From contig OX337231.1 of assembly GCA_946965045.2 (NCBI GenBank), positions 2,914,001 to 2,978,000 on the forward strand: a DNA stretch of 64,000 nt. The letters run 5' to 3'. The position numbers and the translations under genes were made by a program. How positions within the stretch are numbered: the first letter of the stretch is position 1; each line of letters begins with the position of its first letter. This DNA comes from Epithemia pelagica. Taxonomy: Eukaryota > Bacillariophyta > Bacillariophyceae > Surirellales > Surirellaceae. Shown here in pieces: positions 21,984 through 32,371 of this stretch. The notes beneath the pieces were generated by a model. The model had not been told where the DNA came from and did not search any database. It worked only from the letters and a program-made list of their open reading frames with translations.

Positions 21984-22769
21984 TTACTTGAGAGGGACTG
22001 CAGGATCGGATCCAATCACAACTGCTTCACGGTGTCTGGTTGCTTCAAGTGCTTCAGAAACCATGAATCTTGCACAATCCAGCTTGGCCATATTCCCTCC
22101 AACGACATCCTTGTTTTTTTTCTTTTGCAACCACCATTTCCCCACTGGAACAACATCCTCACCAAGTCCAACTGGTCTTACAAATAGATAGTCCACCTTG
22201 TCGGGCTCTGTGGAGCGATAGGCTCGCTCCATTTTGGTCAGATCACGGTAGGCACCCCGGGAGAGACCGGGTACAATAAACAGTATACTTAGAATGATCT
22301 TGGCAATGCCAATAAACTCCATGGGTGGCCAATCTTCTTCGACCCCCACCGATGTGAGAACCACGACTCGATTTTTCTTGTCTTGCGGGAGAGCCTTTAA
22401 CAGAGCCTTGTTTCCTTCTTCTGCTTCCCAATGTCCATACCCCGGTTGTCGATTGCCCAAACACGAAACGACAGCAGTAGCATCCTTGACGTGTTCTTCG
22501 ATATTATCGGTTTCCCAGGAATCAATTTTGACCACAGTGACGCGAGGATCTTTGGGATATGACATGGGTTCCGGACAACCCGAGTTCCAATTGGTTTCGT
22601 GCAGCAACTCGGGGAATCGGGTCAAGACGGTAATGCGTTCCACGGCGGCGGCTGTCGTAGCACTCGATTCTCCTCCTCCATTGGGTTGTTGTTCCAGGGC
22701 GGCCAAAATGGCATGACGACCCACATCGGACAAACCGCCCATGCCATATAAAATCACTAAACGAGCCAT
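21984..22769 (-). CDS. NAD(P)-binding Rossmann protein (atypical SDR/NmrA-like)
   Basis: 261 aa from the ATG at 22769; an upstream Met adds 18 residues without improving the fold start. MARLVILYGMGGLSDVGRHAIL begins the protein with a Rossmann strand and glycine loop (G-x-G-G-x-x-x-x-G variant). TAVVSCLGNRQPGYGHW, RVVVLTSVGVEEDWPP, MERAYRSTEPDKVDYLFVRPVGL and VGGNMAKLDCARFMVSEAL follow the order seen in NAD(P)-binding PF13460-type atypical SDRs (BVR-B/NmrA-like). The classical Y-x-x-x-K catalytic pair is not obvious, as expected for this group. The hydrophobic IAKIILSILFIVPGL may be a membrane-associated helix. Substrate unknown. Convergent with FkbM. Confidence 0.7.
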   Translation of the reverse strand: MARLVILYGMGGLSDVGRHAILAALEQQPNGGGESSATTAAAVERITVLTRFPELLHETNWNSGCPEPMSYPKDPRVTVVKIDSWETDNIEEHVKDATAVVSCLGNRQPGYGHWEAEEGNKALLKALPQDKKNRVVVLTSVGVEEDWPPMEFIGIAKIILSILFIVPGLSRGAYRDLTKMERAYRSTEPDKVDYLFVRPVGLGEDVVPVGKWWLQKKKNKDVVGGNMAKLDCARFMVSEALEATRHREAVVIGSDPAVPLK

Positions 22770-23336
22770 TTTGGGAATTGTTTGGGAAGCCAGCATGCAA
22801 TAGCACTTGTACAGAATGTGCACTGAACGATTATCGATTTATGAGATAACCTGGGGAGAGTGTGAGACGACTGTGGTTGCCGTTGGGTTTCGTGATTCTG
22901 GTGCTCCTGGAAATGGCGAGACTGCTCAAGCAAACTTTTGCGCAATGTCAGAACGTTGAAGAACGTCGTAAATCGTAAAGACTCCAACAACGCGTAACTG
23001 AGTCCAGAGAGAGATCTATCGTAGAATCGACCTCTAGCCATCTGTCGATGCCATGGAAATTGGAAAAATGGAAATGGAGCTGCTTCCTGCTTCCGGTTCC
23101 GTTTGAAGAACACTTTTTGTGTCTTTCCACGACTTAATTTAGAACGACCTAAAAGCGTTTAAACGCGACCGTACTTCGTGACGTTGGTACTGGAGGTTGG
23201 TTGGAGACTGAGATCTCTGCTCAAGACACTTGCTAACAGAATTCATCAGAAGACTTGACAACGGCAGTGTGTGTCAACGTCCAATCATCCAATGAAAGAT
23301 TCAAATCATGAGATAAACCATGCAAGAAGCATAATA
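22770..23336. promoter_or_regulatory. Divergent upstream region, no gene seen
   Basis: About 570 bp between the divergent NAD(P)-binding and DHH/EF-hand genes. Minus-strand open frames here are short and lack recognisable motifs. It should hold both promoters. Confidence 0.4.
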
Positions 23337-26250
23337 ATGAAATCGGAGTCAGTGGCTGGGAGCCGTCGTGGGAGGAGCCAACGCCATTATGGGCTGTGGA
23401 CTCTATGCGTGGTGGTGATCCTGTTGTGGTGTCGGATGGGACCACTGGTTTCGGGGGCTTTTCTTCCATCGGTTGCCAAACCATGGCGTGTATCATCTGA
23501 GAACTCGTTGAAATTGTTTCCCATGAGATTATGCTATCAAGACAGACACCAAACGTTCATGAGTCGTCTTGCGGCGGTCAACTCGAACGACGACGGTTCA
23601 TCCTCCTCAAGCGACACGGCAACAACATCCACACTGGAATCTCAGCAATCGACCGATGCCTCTTCCATTCCGGAAGAATCCGATGGAGCACCGTCCCAGC
23701 AGTACAAAGTCTTAGTGTGGGATAAGAAAAGAAGCGTTGAACCATCAAAGTCCGATAATGCATCATCCAACGAGGACCACTCCATTTCAGATGAGAAGAA
23801 TGGAGCAAGCCAGTCAATCACAAGTGAAAAGGCATTCCACGAATCGGAAACACGTCGTGTATCTAAGGATATTGAGCATGAATCAGTAGATATAACACAA
23901 CATTCTGTCGCGGACCGAGAAGTGGTAATTGAAACCAATGGTGAAGCCAAACGGAGTGAGGCAACTCCTCGTTCCGGCACATCGTCCCAACGACCATTGG
24001 AAATGTGGTCGTCGTCGGAGCAACGAAAAGTACGGAGACAACCCATTAAAGAGGACTCTGTGACCGTCGTACCGCCATCGAGTTTCAATGTCGTGTTGAC
24101 ACATGCCACGGCGGACTTTGATTCGCTCGCTTCGGCCGTTGGTTTGGCCAAACTATGGACTTCGCCGCAAAATGGTGTGACACCAACACCCTCCAATGTG
24201 AGCTCTACACAAAAGACATTTTTCAGTGCCAGTCATGTTCCAACCTTTGTGGTGTTACCACGAGGAGCCCATCCGGCAGTTCAACGGTTTTTGGCGTTGC
24301 ACAAACATTTGTTCCCCATTCGCTCGTTAAAGTCACTGCCGGAAGACTTGTCAGGCTTGAATCGACTCGCCCTGGTCGATGCGCAACGTCGTGATCGATT
24401 GGGGCCAGCAGAGGGATTGCTGGAACATGCTAAGCGGGTGGTAGTAGTAGATCATCATGTCGATCAAGAGTCCGATATCCCAGCTACCGACTATGTCGTT
24501 GATAAGGTCGGTGCTGTGTCAACCTTTGTCAGTGAATATCTGAAAGAAGAAGAAATTGAACTCACAGAGGCCGAAGCGGTAAGTTTGCTGGGAGATCGAT
24601 CTTGCTGCATTATTAAACTCCCATCTCTCATGTGTTGACAAACGCTTTCATGCACACTCGTCAGACCTTGATGGCGCTTGGTATTCATGCGGATACGGGA
24701 TCGTTGTGCTTTGACTCGACGACACCCCGAGATGCTCGTGCCTTGGCGTGGTGTTTGGAACAGGGTGCGAGTCAGAATGCAATTGCAGAGCACGCACAAA
24801 CAAGCCTGTCGCAAGAACAACAAAGTGTTCTTACACAGGCCTTGATTAATGTGAACTCAACGCAAGTACATGGCATCAGCCTCTCGACTGTCTTACTTTC
24901 GGCGGACGGATTTATCAACGGCTTGGCAGCTGTGACACAGGATGCATCAGATTTGAGTAGCAGTGACATTTTCTTGCTGGGAATGGTGTACGAGCCGCAC
25001 TCTCGGAGACGGCGGAAAACGAAATTGCAATCTGGTTCTCTTCTTACAGGCCCCTTGCTCAAAGCGGGACCAATTGTACCAAAATCTCCAGAAGAGACTG
25101 TTTTGTCAATGGAATACACAGATGCTTGGAAAGGTGGTAACGAGGCGAATCGGCTTCGTCAATTACGAGCTGCCTTTGACCGCAAAGACATTGATTCTTC
25201 TGGTTTCCTAGAGCGGGAAGAGATATCAGCGGCATTGGCGGCGTGTGATGTGATCGCGTCGGAACAGGCAGTGTCCAATTTGATGGATTCTATGGATGAC
25301 AATGGAGATGGAAAAGTTTCCTTTGAGGAATTTGTCAAGTTTGCCCATGAAGCAGAGAAGCCACATGAAGAGAGAGGGGCGAGTACTCTTATCCTTGTTG
25401 GACGAGTTAAAGCTGGTGTGAGTTTAAAAGCTGTGAAATTGAACAAACTTCTGGAGCGATTTGGGGGAGGAGGTCATGCCAAAGCGGCGTCGGCAACAGT
25501 GCGTTTGAATAACGAAAACGAAGCCGCAGATATTATGCAGGGCCTTGTGGATGAGTTGATTGAAACATACCTACAAGAACAACCAGCCGTGGGAGACTTC
25601 ATGACAGCGCCAGCCTTATCGATCAAAGCAAACATGAATGAAAAACAAGTCGAAGATTTGCTGACCAGAAATGATGTACGATCCCTACCAGTGGTTGATG
25701 AGGACCATAACGTGATCGGACTAGTTACGTACAAGGAAGTAGCGAGCGCCAAGGTAAATGAAACAGAATGGAGGTCTCTTCTTTTCTCTTGTTGCATCTC
25801 TTACAAAACATTGTTTTGATGATCTTTTCCATTTTTCTCCAGCAACGTCTATGGAACAAAGAACAAAAGCGCCTACGACGGGAACAAGCTGCACATGAGC
25901 GAGGAGAGGAACTCTCGGACGATGAGAGAAAGATCCTGCAAGATCGACGGGCTGCTGGAACAGCAGTCAAGGCATGGATGAAACAACATGTTCAAACTGT
26001 CGAGGCGTCTCGAACCATGGCCGAAGTGGAATCTATCTTGTTGGAAAATGACGTTGGTTGCATCCCAGTTGTGGCGGATGGGACACAACGGTTGGTAGGA
26101 ATGGTTACACGGACAGATTTGCTGCGACAACACCGTTACTACGCTTCCTTGCATTATCACAACAAGGGGTTTGCAGACAGCATTGCAAACCGGCGGCCAA
26201 TCATTGAACTGAGAAAACGCTTGAAAAAGTTTGATAACCTAGATGGTTGA
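23337..26250 (+). CDS. Plastid DHH/DHHA1 phosphoesterase with inserted EF-hand pair and two CBS domains
   Basis: Exons 23337-24578, 24665-25753 and 25843-26250 (introns 86 and 89 bp, GTAAGT/CGTCAG and GTAAAT/CTCCAG) give 912 aa. The N terminus has a signal peptide ending VSG-AFLPS (plastid type), then a long acidic Ser-rich region. The DHH domain shows ATADFDSLASA (about 255), VDAQRRDR, VVVDHHVD (about 371) and ATLMALGIHADTGS. Inside the DHHA1 domain, before its GRVKAGV strand and RFGGGGHAKAASA motif (about 682), lies a pair of EF-hands with canonical 12-residue loops DIDSSGFLEREE (about 589) and DDNGDGKVSFEE (about 625). Two CBS motifs follow (about 725-775 and 827-880), split by a charged helix. 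The bacterial DHH-CBS-nucleotidyltransferase arrangement is the nearest layout, but no nucleotidyltransferase head follows. Likely a Ca- and nucleotide-regulated phosphoesterase; substrate unknown. A start at 23292 is possible. Confidence 0.85.
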
Positions 26251-26455
26251 CTCCAATGGTTATTTTACAGTGGCTCTGTGAAAATACCTTCGTTTGGCCA
26301 TGTCCGTGCCGTTAACATGGTCTCCAATCGCTGAACAGAAAGAAATTGTCACCAGAGGCTTCCTTACTCACGCAATCGGACAGAGAGTAAATCGCTAGCA
26401 AACATGCACTCACTCCATGTTCGCCTGAGAATACAAGTTACGTATGAAGATGTAG

Positions 26456-27239
26456 TTAGTTCGAAGAACAGGAGTACTCCGTCTGTGAAATAATGAGTGC
26501 AGCAATAAGACCATATAGTCCCAAGTTTGAGGCAAACACTTGAATGAGAATTGTTCCGACAAACAGAGCGTCGCCACTGGAGTTGACTTGTCCACCAGAG
26601 TCACCCGTGAAACCCATCTTCTTCCAAGAAGCATCCATGGCGGATTGTGCACCAACCGCTCGTGTTCCAGCATCAGCTGCTATTCCAATACTCAAACCAG
26701 ATGCGAGAGAGCAGAGACCACAACACAAACCGGCTGCCAAATGAGCAAAGCCATTGTATTGTGAATAAGTCGCCAGACCAGAGGCTTCTGGCACCGAAAA
26801 CTTTCCATTCAAAATAACAGCCACGATAAGGCCATAAATTCCCAATACACCAGCCATGACAACGGGGATAATGTTTCTCATCAACAGTTCTGGTGATCGA
26901 ATTCCCATTGCCATCAGCCCTAGACCGGCTTTTGCCGTTCCGTAAGCGCCACCAAGGTCTACATCAAACACACCGAGTAACAGAGACAATATCGTATAAT
27001 GAGACAAGAAGCCATGCAACAGGAGCCATAACAACCGCAGTTTGTCCTCGTCCACGACCTGACGTGATGTGTATGCACGTGGTACTTATGAAGCACTTAC
27101 TGGCAAGTACGACAGAGGCGGCGATTCCTCCAAAACCTAGTACGGGAGCCCATCGTGGACATGCGAATGAGATGTTGGCATCTTCATTGTATAACAGTTT
27201 TTGGAAATCATCGTTGGCGTTTTGGTCGTCGTCAGCCAT
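26456..27239 (-). CDS. V-type ATPase proteolipid subunit c paralogue lacking the proton-carrying glutamate
   Basis: Exons 27101-27239 and 26456-26958, with a 142-bp intron (GTAAGT...ATGTAG, phase 1), give 213 aa. Splicing restores ASVVLANLGGAYGTAKAGLG. The four-helix proteolipid is otherwise typical: IIPVVMAGVLGIYGLIVAVIL (helix 2), AGLCCGLCSLASGLSIGIAADAG (helix 3) and FVGTILIQVFASNLGLYGLI (helix 4). In V-ATPase c subunits helix 4 reads F-A-E-V-L-G-L-Y-G; here the glutamate position is Ser (FASNLGLYG), and helix 2 has no replacement acid. A loop of roughly 20 residues (DASWKKMGFTGDSGGQVNSS) is added between helices 3 and 4, and the N terminus is extended. It may be a structural or regulatory ring paralogue or a decaying copy; the frame is intact. 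Confidence 0.85.
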
Positions 27240-27701
27240 GATGAAATACTGGTTGGCTCAACAGAAGGAATTTGGTTCGTTGTCGTTTACTCTGTGTGGG
27301 TCGACTTCGATCGAGACTAGAGAGTCGAGAGGCAATGCACGAGAAAAGAGGAGCCCGTCCGGTTCTAAAGCCGATGCTGTCCGCGCCGAGCGTCATGTCA
27401 GCGATAATTCTATAAATCAGAACGCGGGTGCGGATAACCGTTAGACGGTCGTGCGCTCTCGGTTATCTCGAGCAATGATGCGAGTAACCATTATCCTTAA
27501 TATTAACTCTACTGCTTCCATCGTCTTCAAGCTCTAATGGCATAGCAAAATGTACAGTAATATAACATCTTTCTGTAGCAGTAGGATGGTGGGTCCATGG
27601 AGATCGGAGATCATCGGTATATTCCAATTTGAAAAACTGAAACTGCGGCAACCATTCATCTTGTTTCATCCTCCTTTTGACGAGTTCAACTAAGACGAAC
27701 A
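27240..27701. promoter_or_regulatory. Divergent upstream region (V-ATPase c / Nup107)
   Basis: About 460 bp between divergent start codons. A plus-strand open frame overlaps the V-ATPase exon 1 antisense and is treated as a shadow. No other feature seen. Confidence 0.4.
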
Positions 27702-30700
27702 ATGCCCTCTGTTTCGTGGAGTCGAGATATTCGACGGCAAGAGGAGCAAGAAGCCAAACATAACGCCGATGTCGAGGCTTCCTTTGAGAATGTTTCGGCC
27801 ATGATCAAATCTTGGACATCGGATCGAGTTGGGAATATGCCGACAATTTCTCGTTACGACAGCCCTCTGGATTCGTTCCGTGGTGGTAGGGGATCCACAA
27901 ACGAAATCACCGCATGGATGAACGATCAAAGCAATGGGGTAGCCATGGGCGATGGAGAAGACTACGAAATTCTAGACGACATTGATACACCGGGTGCAGC
28001 GAGCAACCAAACACCGCCTCATTATCCCACGACACCAATGACGCGCGGACATCAAAGTAGGCTTAGTAGCAGTGGAGCTTTGGAACGTGCAGACACTCCT
28101 GTCATGAGCAATTCCAAACGGGGAGCTTCCGACGATGAGGACGACGAGAAGGCTGCGAACAACGTTGTCATGAACCGATATTCCACACTTCGAAAGAAAA
28201 AATCAATTCATTTTGAAGATAAAACACCCTCTCCTAACATTCATACACCTGCCGTCTCTCGTTCGATGGCGCGTACGAGCTACCGAACTCCAACGCCTTT
28301 TCAAAGCAGACGCGTGCCATGGACCGCTTCGCCACAACAGCTGTCATTGGAAGATCGCAATGAAGTTCGGACATGTCAGCGCTATCACGATGTGCTTTTG
28401 CAGTTCAGGAGAGCGAAACGCAGCTGGGTGGAACGAAGCGAGCTCGCATCGCAATCTACTGCGATTGTCCAGGTTGAGCCCTCTGAAAAAAGGCACAACA
28501 CATCTACCATGTGGAGTGAAGAAAATACTCGCAATCAAGTGGAGTTTCTGAGCAACCTTGCCACAATCTGTTATGAAGAACATCATCTTGTCGCGTCCAA
28601 CAAAGCTTCTGTTGATGAAAACAGCATCAGCAACAATCCATGTCGCGAAGGAAATTTCTGGAATATGTTGGCACATCTTCGAGGATTGGGCATGGATGCC
28701 TTATTGTGGCCTGAATCTTCCGCGTCAAATCACGTGTCGGAACTGGAACTCATTATGCAAAAGCATACTGCTGAAACCACACCACTGGAGAAGTTGCAGA
28801 GTCTTCGTACTCCCAACCGTGATGGGAGCACTTCACTAATGGAGCGTCGCTATGAACTGTTGTCATGGCTCGAAGATTGCTTCTACAAGCAATTGCCTTT
28901 CCCAGTCAAGACGTTCGAGAAGAACGATCTAGGGAACATCAATGTCGACTACAAAGAGAATTCAGAGCTCCATGCAACGCAGGGGTTACCGGAAACGACA
29001 AAAGACGCTGTACTCCTGCGCCAGTCGCTTTCCCTTGTTCTTGCGGGTCGGCTTTCACATGCTCTCGACCTTATGCGTTTCAACGGGTTGTCGTGGAGGG
29101 CTGCTGTTTGGGGTGGAGGTACTCCGTTTGGGTACGAGGATGTGGTTGACCAAAATTCGGTAGACGGCAGCAAAACGCGAGCCACGGGTAACCCTAACCG
29201 TGCCCTGTGGCAGTCCATGATGTGGAGATTAGTTGAGGAATCAAAACGTGCAACACACGAAGAAAGAGCCGTTACGTCTTTGCTGTGCAACAACGTCAAG
29301 TCGTCTTTCGACAACCCCGTACTACGCTCTTGGGAAAAAGCATTGTATGTTGGGCTTAAAGCCATTGTTGGTAGGACGGAGGATGTCGTGTTGTATCGAC
29401 AGAGCACCGACAAATTTGCTGCCGCCCATATAAAGGCAACTTCAGATATGGCGGATATGGATGAAGCAAGTCTTGTCAACACTTTGATGAGCACACCGTA
29501 TCAAGAAATGATGCAAGCAAATGATTTGTATGTCACCATGACAGCAGGTTTTCTGATCGGACAAACGGCAGTCAAAGTGCTTTTGGACGATATGGAGAAA
29601 AATATTCAACTCAGCAGTGGATACGACAGCACTGTTATGTTGAGGTTTGTCACTCATCTTTTGTTGTACCTAGATTCGACAATGGATGATGTAGAGAGTG
29701 CGAGTGTAGCGGCTTCCATTCGATGGGAATTGCAACAGATTCGCGACCGCATGGTTGTGGAGTACATGCAATCATTGGCAGAAAGAGAAATTTGGAATTT
29801 GGTTGTACTCTATTCTTCGTTCCTACCCACAGAGCTCATGCTCGAGTATTTGCCCCCGCTACTTGTTCCAGTGACCAACATTAACGACCAGAGGACAATC
29901 GTCAAGCAACTTCATGAAATTCAGAACGATATTGCGTTGCATGTGCTTCGGGTAACCGTCGAGCAACTTCAAGTACGACGTGCTCCGCAACAGAAAGTTG
30001 AGGAGAGCCAAGAGGAAACAACTCAAGATACTATGATAATAGAAGAGGGTGTTGATTCAGAAGGTGAATACACTGGTGTCCTAATGAACGCGCTTTCGTG
30101 GTTGTGTATCCATCAAGATCATGCACAAGAAGCACTGGTTTATTCCAATAGTTTGATTCGCCGATTTCTTCTTCGTGGTCAGTTAGAGGCCGTGTTCGAC
30201 TTTGTGGAACATATTCGCCCGACCAACCTTCTTGCAAACGTCGAAAAACTGGATGCTGATGAGGATCAACGAATGTTGGACGAAGAGGAAAGAAAAGAAC
30301 TTGATTATGCAATCGCGGAACATTGCATGTACGAAGCTTATTTGGTTGCCGAACGGGCTGTTACCTCTTGGTTTCAATGTATGGAGGAAGCTCTGGATTC
30401 AGCCACGGCACCTCGGTCTCCCTCGTTCATGAAGAATATGGAAGAGTGGAATGAAGTGGAGAGATCAATAGCCCTGACTGCAGAGCGGCGTCAGCTCATA
30501 AAGGAGAAGCGTGAACTAGCCTCTCGAGTAGTGGAGGCTGCTCATAGCGCACGTGAAGCTCTATTGGATGTTTTGACTTACCAAGGTGGATGGCTCTGGG
30601 ATGAAGAGCCAACTTCTGTTCCCAATTCGCGTGAAGGGGATATGCAAGGGAAAAGCGGGTTCGGATACCGAAAATCCCATGGAGAATGGGAAGCGTTGAG

Positions 30701-31076
30701 GAAGCAAGTGTTACCTCATGTGGCCATGTTGCATGGTCAAGTCTGTCAAGAAACGGCCGAGTGGATGTCCGAATCTCTCTTGCAAGGCTTTCTTTCTGAC
30801 CTTGCGTCGCTGTACCCAGAACCCAGTGCGGAGAACACATTTCTCACTGCTCTGATGCTCTTGGATCCTTCCGTTGAGGGAGAGGAACGGATTCCATTGA
30901 GCAGTAGCCCCCTGTCTCCAATCTTTTGGACGACCCAAGGTATGGAGTTGAACGACATTCTAGCATCGGATGCTTACAATATCCCCGTGCACGAACAAGC
31001 GGTGGCGGAAATGGCCAAACTGACCGTGGCGCATTTGCAATACAGCGCAAACTTGGATCAAAACCCAAGTCTCTAA
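27702..31076 (+). CDS. NUP107: Nuclear pore complex protein Nup107 (Nup84 homologue)
   Basis: 1124 aa, single exon. Residues 1-220 are disordered and rich in Ser/Thr/Pro with several T-P sites (possible mitotic phosphorylation). The alpha-helical body carries the Nup84/Nup107 landmarks: LSLVLAGRLSHALDLMRFNG, then LSWRAAVWGGGTPFG, GNPNRALWQSMMWRL and NPVLRSWEKALYVGLKAIVG. The C-terminal half remains helical (DEEERKELDYAIAEHCMYEA and onward to RQLIKEKRELASRVVEAAHSA). Nup107 is a core scaffold of the Y complex that coats both faces of the nuclear pore. Length is slightly above the human protein, mainly from the N-terminal tail. Followed after 89 bp by the stop of the convergent Cys-rich gene. 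Confidence 0.85.
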   Translation: MPSVSWSRDIRRQEEQEAKHNADVEASFENVSAMIKSWTSDRVGNMPTISRYDSPLDSFRGGRGSTNEITAWMNDQSNGVAMGDGEDYEILDDIDTPGAASNQTPPHYPTTPMTRGHQSRLSSSGALERADTPVMSNSKRGASDDEDDEKAANNVVMNRYSTLRKKKSIHFEDKTPSPNIHTPAVSRSMARTSYRTPTPFQSRRVPWTASPQQLSLEDRNEVRTCQRYHDVLLQFRRAKRSWVERSELASQSTAIVQVEPSEKRHNTSTMWSEENTRNQVEFLSNLATICYEEHHLVASNKASVDENSISNNPCREGNFWNMLAHLRGLGMDALLWPESSASNHVSELELIMQKHTAETTPLEKLQSLRTPNRDGSTSLMERRYELLSWLEDCFYKQLPFPVKTFEKNDLGNINVDYKENSELHATQGLPETTKDAVLLRQSLSLVLAGRLSHALDLMRFNGLSWRAAVWGGGTPFGYEDVVDQNSVDGSKTRATGNPNRALWQSMMWRLVEESKRATHEERAVTSLLCNNVKSSFDNPVLRSWEKALYVGLKAIVGRTEDVVLYRQSTDKFAAAHIKATSDMADMDEASLVNTLMSTPYQEMMQANDLYVTMTAGFLIGQTAVKVLLDDMEKNIQLSSGYDSTVMLRFVTHLLLYLDSTMDDVESASVAASIRWELQQIRDRMVVEYMQSLAEREIWNLVVLYSSFLPTELMLEYLPPLLVPVTNINDQRTIVKQLHEIQNDIALHVLRVTVEQLQVRRAPQQKVEESQEETTQDTMIIEEGVDSEGEYTGVLMNALSWLCIHQDHAQEALVYSNSLIRRFLLRGQLEAVFDFVEHIRPTNLLANVEKLDADEDQRMLDEEERKELDYAIAEHCMYEAYLVAERAVTSWFQCMEEALDSATAPRSPSFMKNMEEWNEVERSIALTAERRQLIKEKRELASRVVEAAHSAREALLDVLTYQGGWLWDEEPTSVPNSREGDMQGKSGFGYRKSHGEWEALRKQVLPHVAMLHGQVCQETAEWMSESLLQGFLSDLASLYPEPSAENTFLTALMLLDPSVEGEERIPLSSSPLSPIFWTTQGMELNDILASDAYNIPVHEQAVAEMAKLTVAHLQYSANLDQNPSL

Positions 31077-31165
31077 ATTATTTATCTTTATTCTATGGAT
31101 TTCCCCCCTCTCGCTTGTATGGCACTGGTGACGACAATCTTTTGTCCACCATAACACCATGGTTT

Positions 31166-32371
31166 CTAGCAAATGACAAAATAGATGACCGACAAGAAAA
31201 TGCCGGTAGATAGAAGAGCATGTGTTCGACCACGATGTGCTGGGAGCAGTGGCAGCAAGGGCTTGGACGCATCACTGGAGGCAGCACCAAGTGTAATTGC
31301 CGAAGTTTGTTGGCCCCTGTTGGTACTCGACGGTTGTTCTGAAGGTTGCATTGATGGCGTCGCCGTTGGTCGAGTGGTAGGTACTTCGGAAGGAGACGGG
31401 GAGGGAGGATCCGAGAGGCCAGTACAACAGGCCTCTACCAAATCCGTTTCTTCCAAAAAGGTCGTGTTGCAATAGGTCTCGTCGGTAACGACGTAGGACA
31501 GTGCTTGTACATCTTGGCAGGTCATTTCTACCGTTATGGAACCCGCGGCAATATTTACAAGACGAGACGGATTTGTTAAGTTGCGTCCATGGCATAGGTC
31601 GCATGTATCGACAGGTTGGTCAGGGAGGTCGCTGGAGCAACAATAGGCGGATTCATCAATCAATGATGTTATTGGGTCTTGGAAATTGGAGCACTCGCTC
31701 TGTTTCAGATAAAACGGTGATTGAACATACATGTCCTGGCATGTCATTGTAAACGACGGTGGTAAAAGTCGATCGGCGGCCGCTGTAGTAGCTGTTGCAG
31801 ATACTGTAGGTGGTTCGCAAACAGCGTTACAGACAGGAAGTGGGGCATTTGGACAACCACAAAAGTGCGCTGCTCTTTGGAAGTCTTCACAGTGTCCTTC
31901 CGATCGTGGAATAAACAGCGAATCTACACATAATGAGCCCCCGGGAAGGGAAGAAAAGGGAATCCCTTTGAACTTTGTACTGTCCGGAATGTCAAAGGCA
32001 TCGTCGGCACACATGGAGCAGTACGAGGCTGGATAGGAAGGGCAACCGCAATACATGAAGGCTTCTACCTGCCAGAACTCACAGGCATCAGTATCGTCAA
32101 TGAAAGCGAGAGCGGTTTGTGCGGCCTGGCAACTCAAGGCCCCACCCGGCCATTCTCCTGTTGTCAACAAACTAGGTGTTCCATCATTGTAGCACAACGA
32201 GCAATACCCATGCACACGTGTGAGAACATGGCCAAGGAGAACAAGACATAGGCAAATCTGTCTTTCCCTCAGCACTCGTATTCTTGGCTTGGTTCTCATG
32301 ACATGATGTTCGACTCTTGACCGTGGTCGATGCCTCAGATCGCTTTCGCTTGTACCACTCATTCTTAACAT
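31166..32371 (-). CDS. Cysteine-rich cell-surface protein with Ser/Thr/Pro stalk and C-terminal hydrophobic tail
   Basis: 401 aa; a later Met (residue 25) could be the start and places the hydrophobic segment RQICLCLVLLGHVLTRVHG as a signal peptide. The ectodomain has repeated units of about 80-100 residues with the spacing C-x-x-C near the start of each (YCSLCYNDG, YCSMCADD, CDLCHGRNL), a C-x-x-(A/D)-x(n)-C mid part and C-G-C-P or C-C at the end (MYCGCPSYP, HFCGCPNAP, AYCCSSDL, EACCTGL). A stalk with P-S-x-x-P-S repeats (about 320-350) precedes a C-terminal hydrophobic helix, suggesting a membrane or GPI anchor. Such surface proteins are common in diatoms; the function is unknown. Confidence 0.7.
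   Translation of the reverse strand: MLRMSGTSESDLRHRPRSRVEHHVMRTKPRIRVLRERQICLCLVLLGHVLTRVHGYCSLCYNDGTPSLLTTGEWPGGALSCQAAQTALAFIDDTDACEFWQVEAFMYCGCPSYPASYCSMCADDAFDIPDSTKFKGIPFSSLPGGSLCVDSLFIPRSEGHCEDFQRAAHFCGCPNAPLPVCNAVCEPPTVSATATTAAADRLLPPSFTMTCQDMYVQSPFYLKQSECSNFQDPITSLIDESAYCCSSDLPDQPVDTCDLCHGRNLTNPSRLVNIAAGSITVEMTCQDVQALSYVVTDETYCNTTFLEETDLVEACCTGLSDPPSPSPSEVPTTRPTATPSMQPSEQPSSTNRGQQTSAITLGAASSDASKPLLPLLPAHRGRTHALLSTGIFLSVIYFVIC

Noticed and set aside
26893-27444. 183-codon plus-strand ORF across the V-ATPase exon 1 and promoter
   Set aside because: It is antisense to exons whose splicing restores a well-conserved proteolipid; the plus-strand product has no features.
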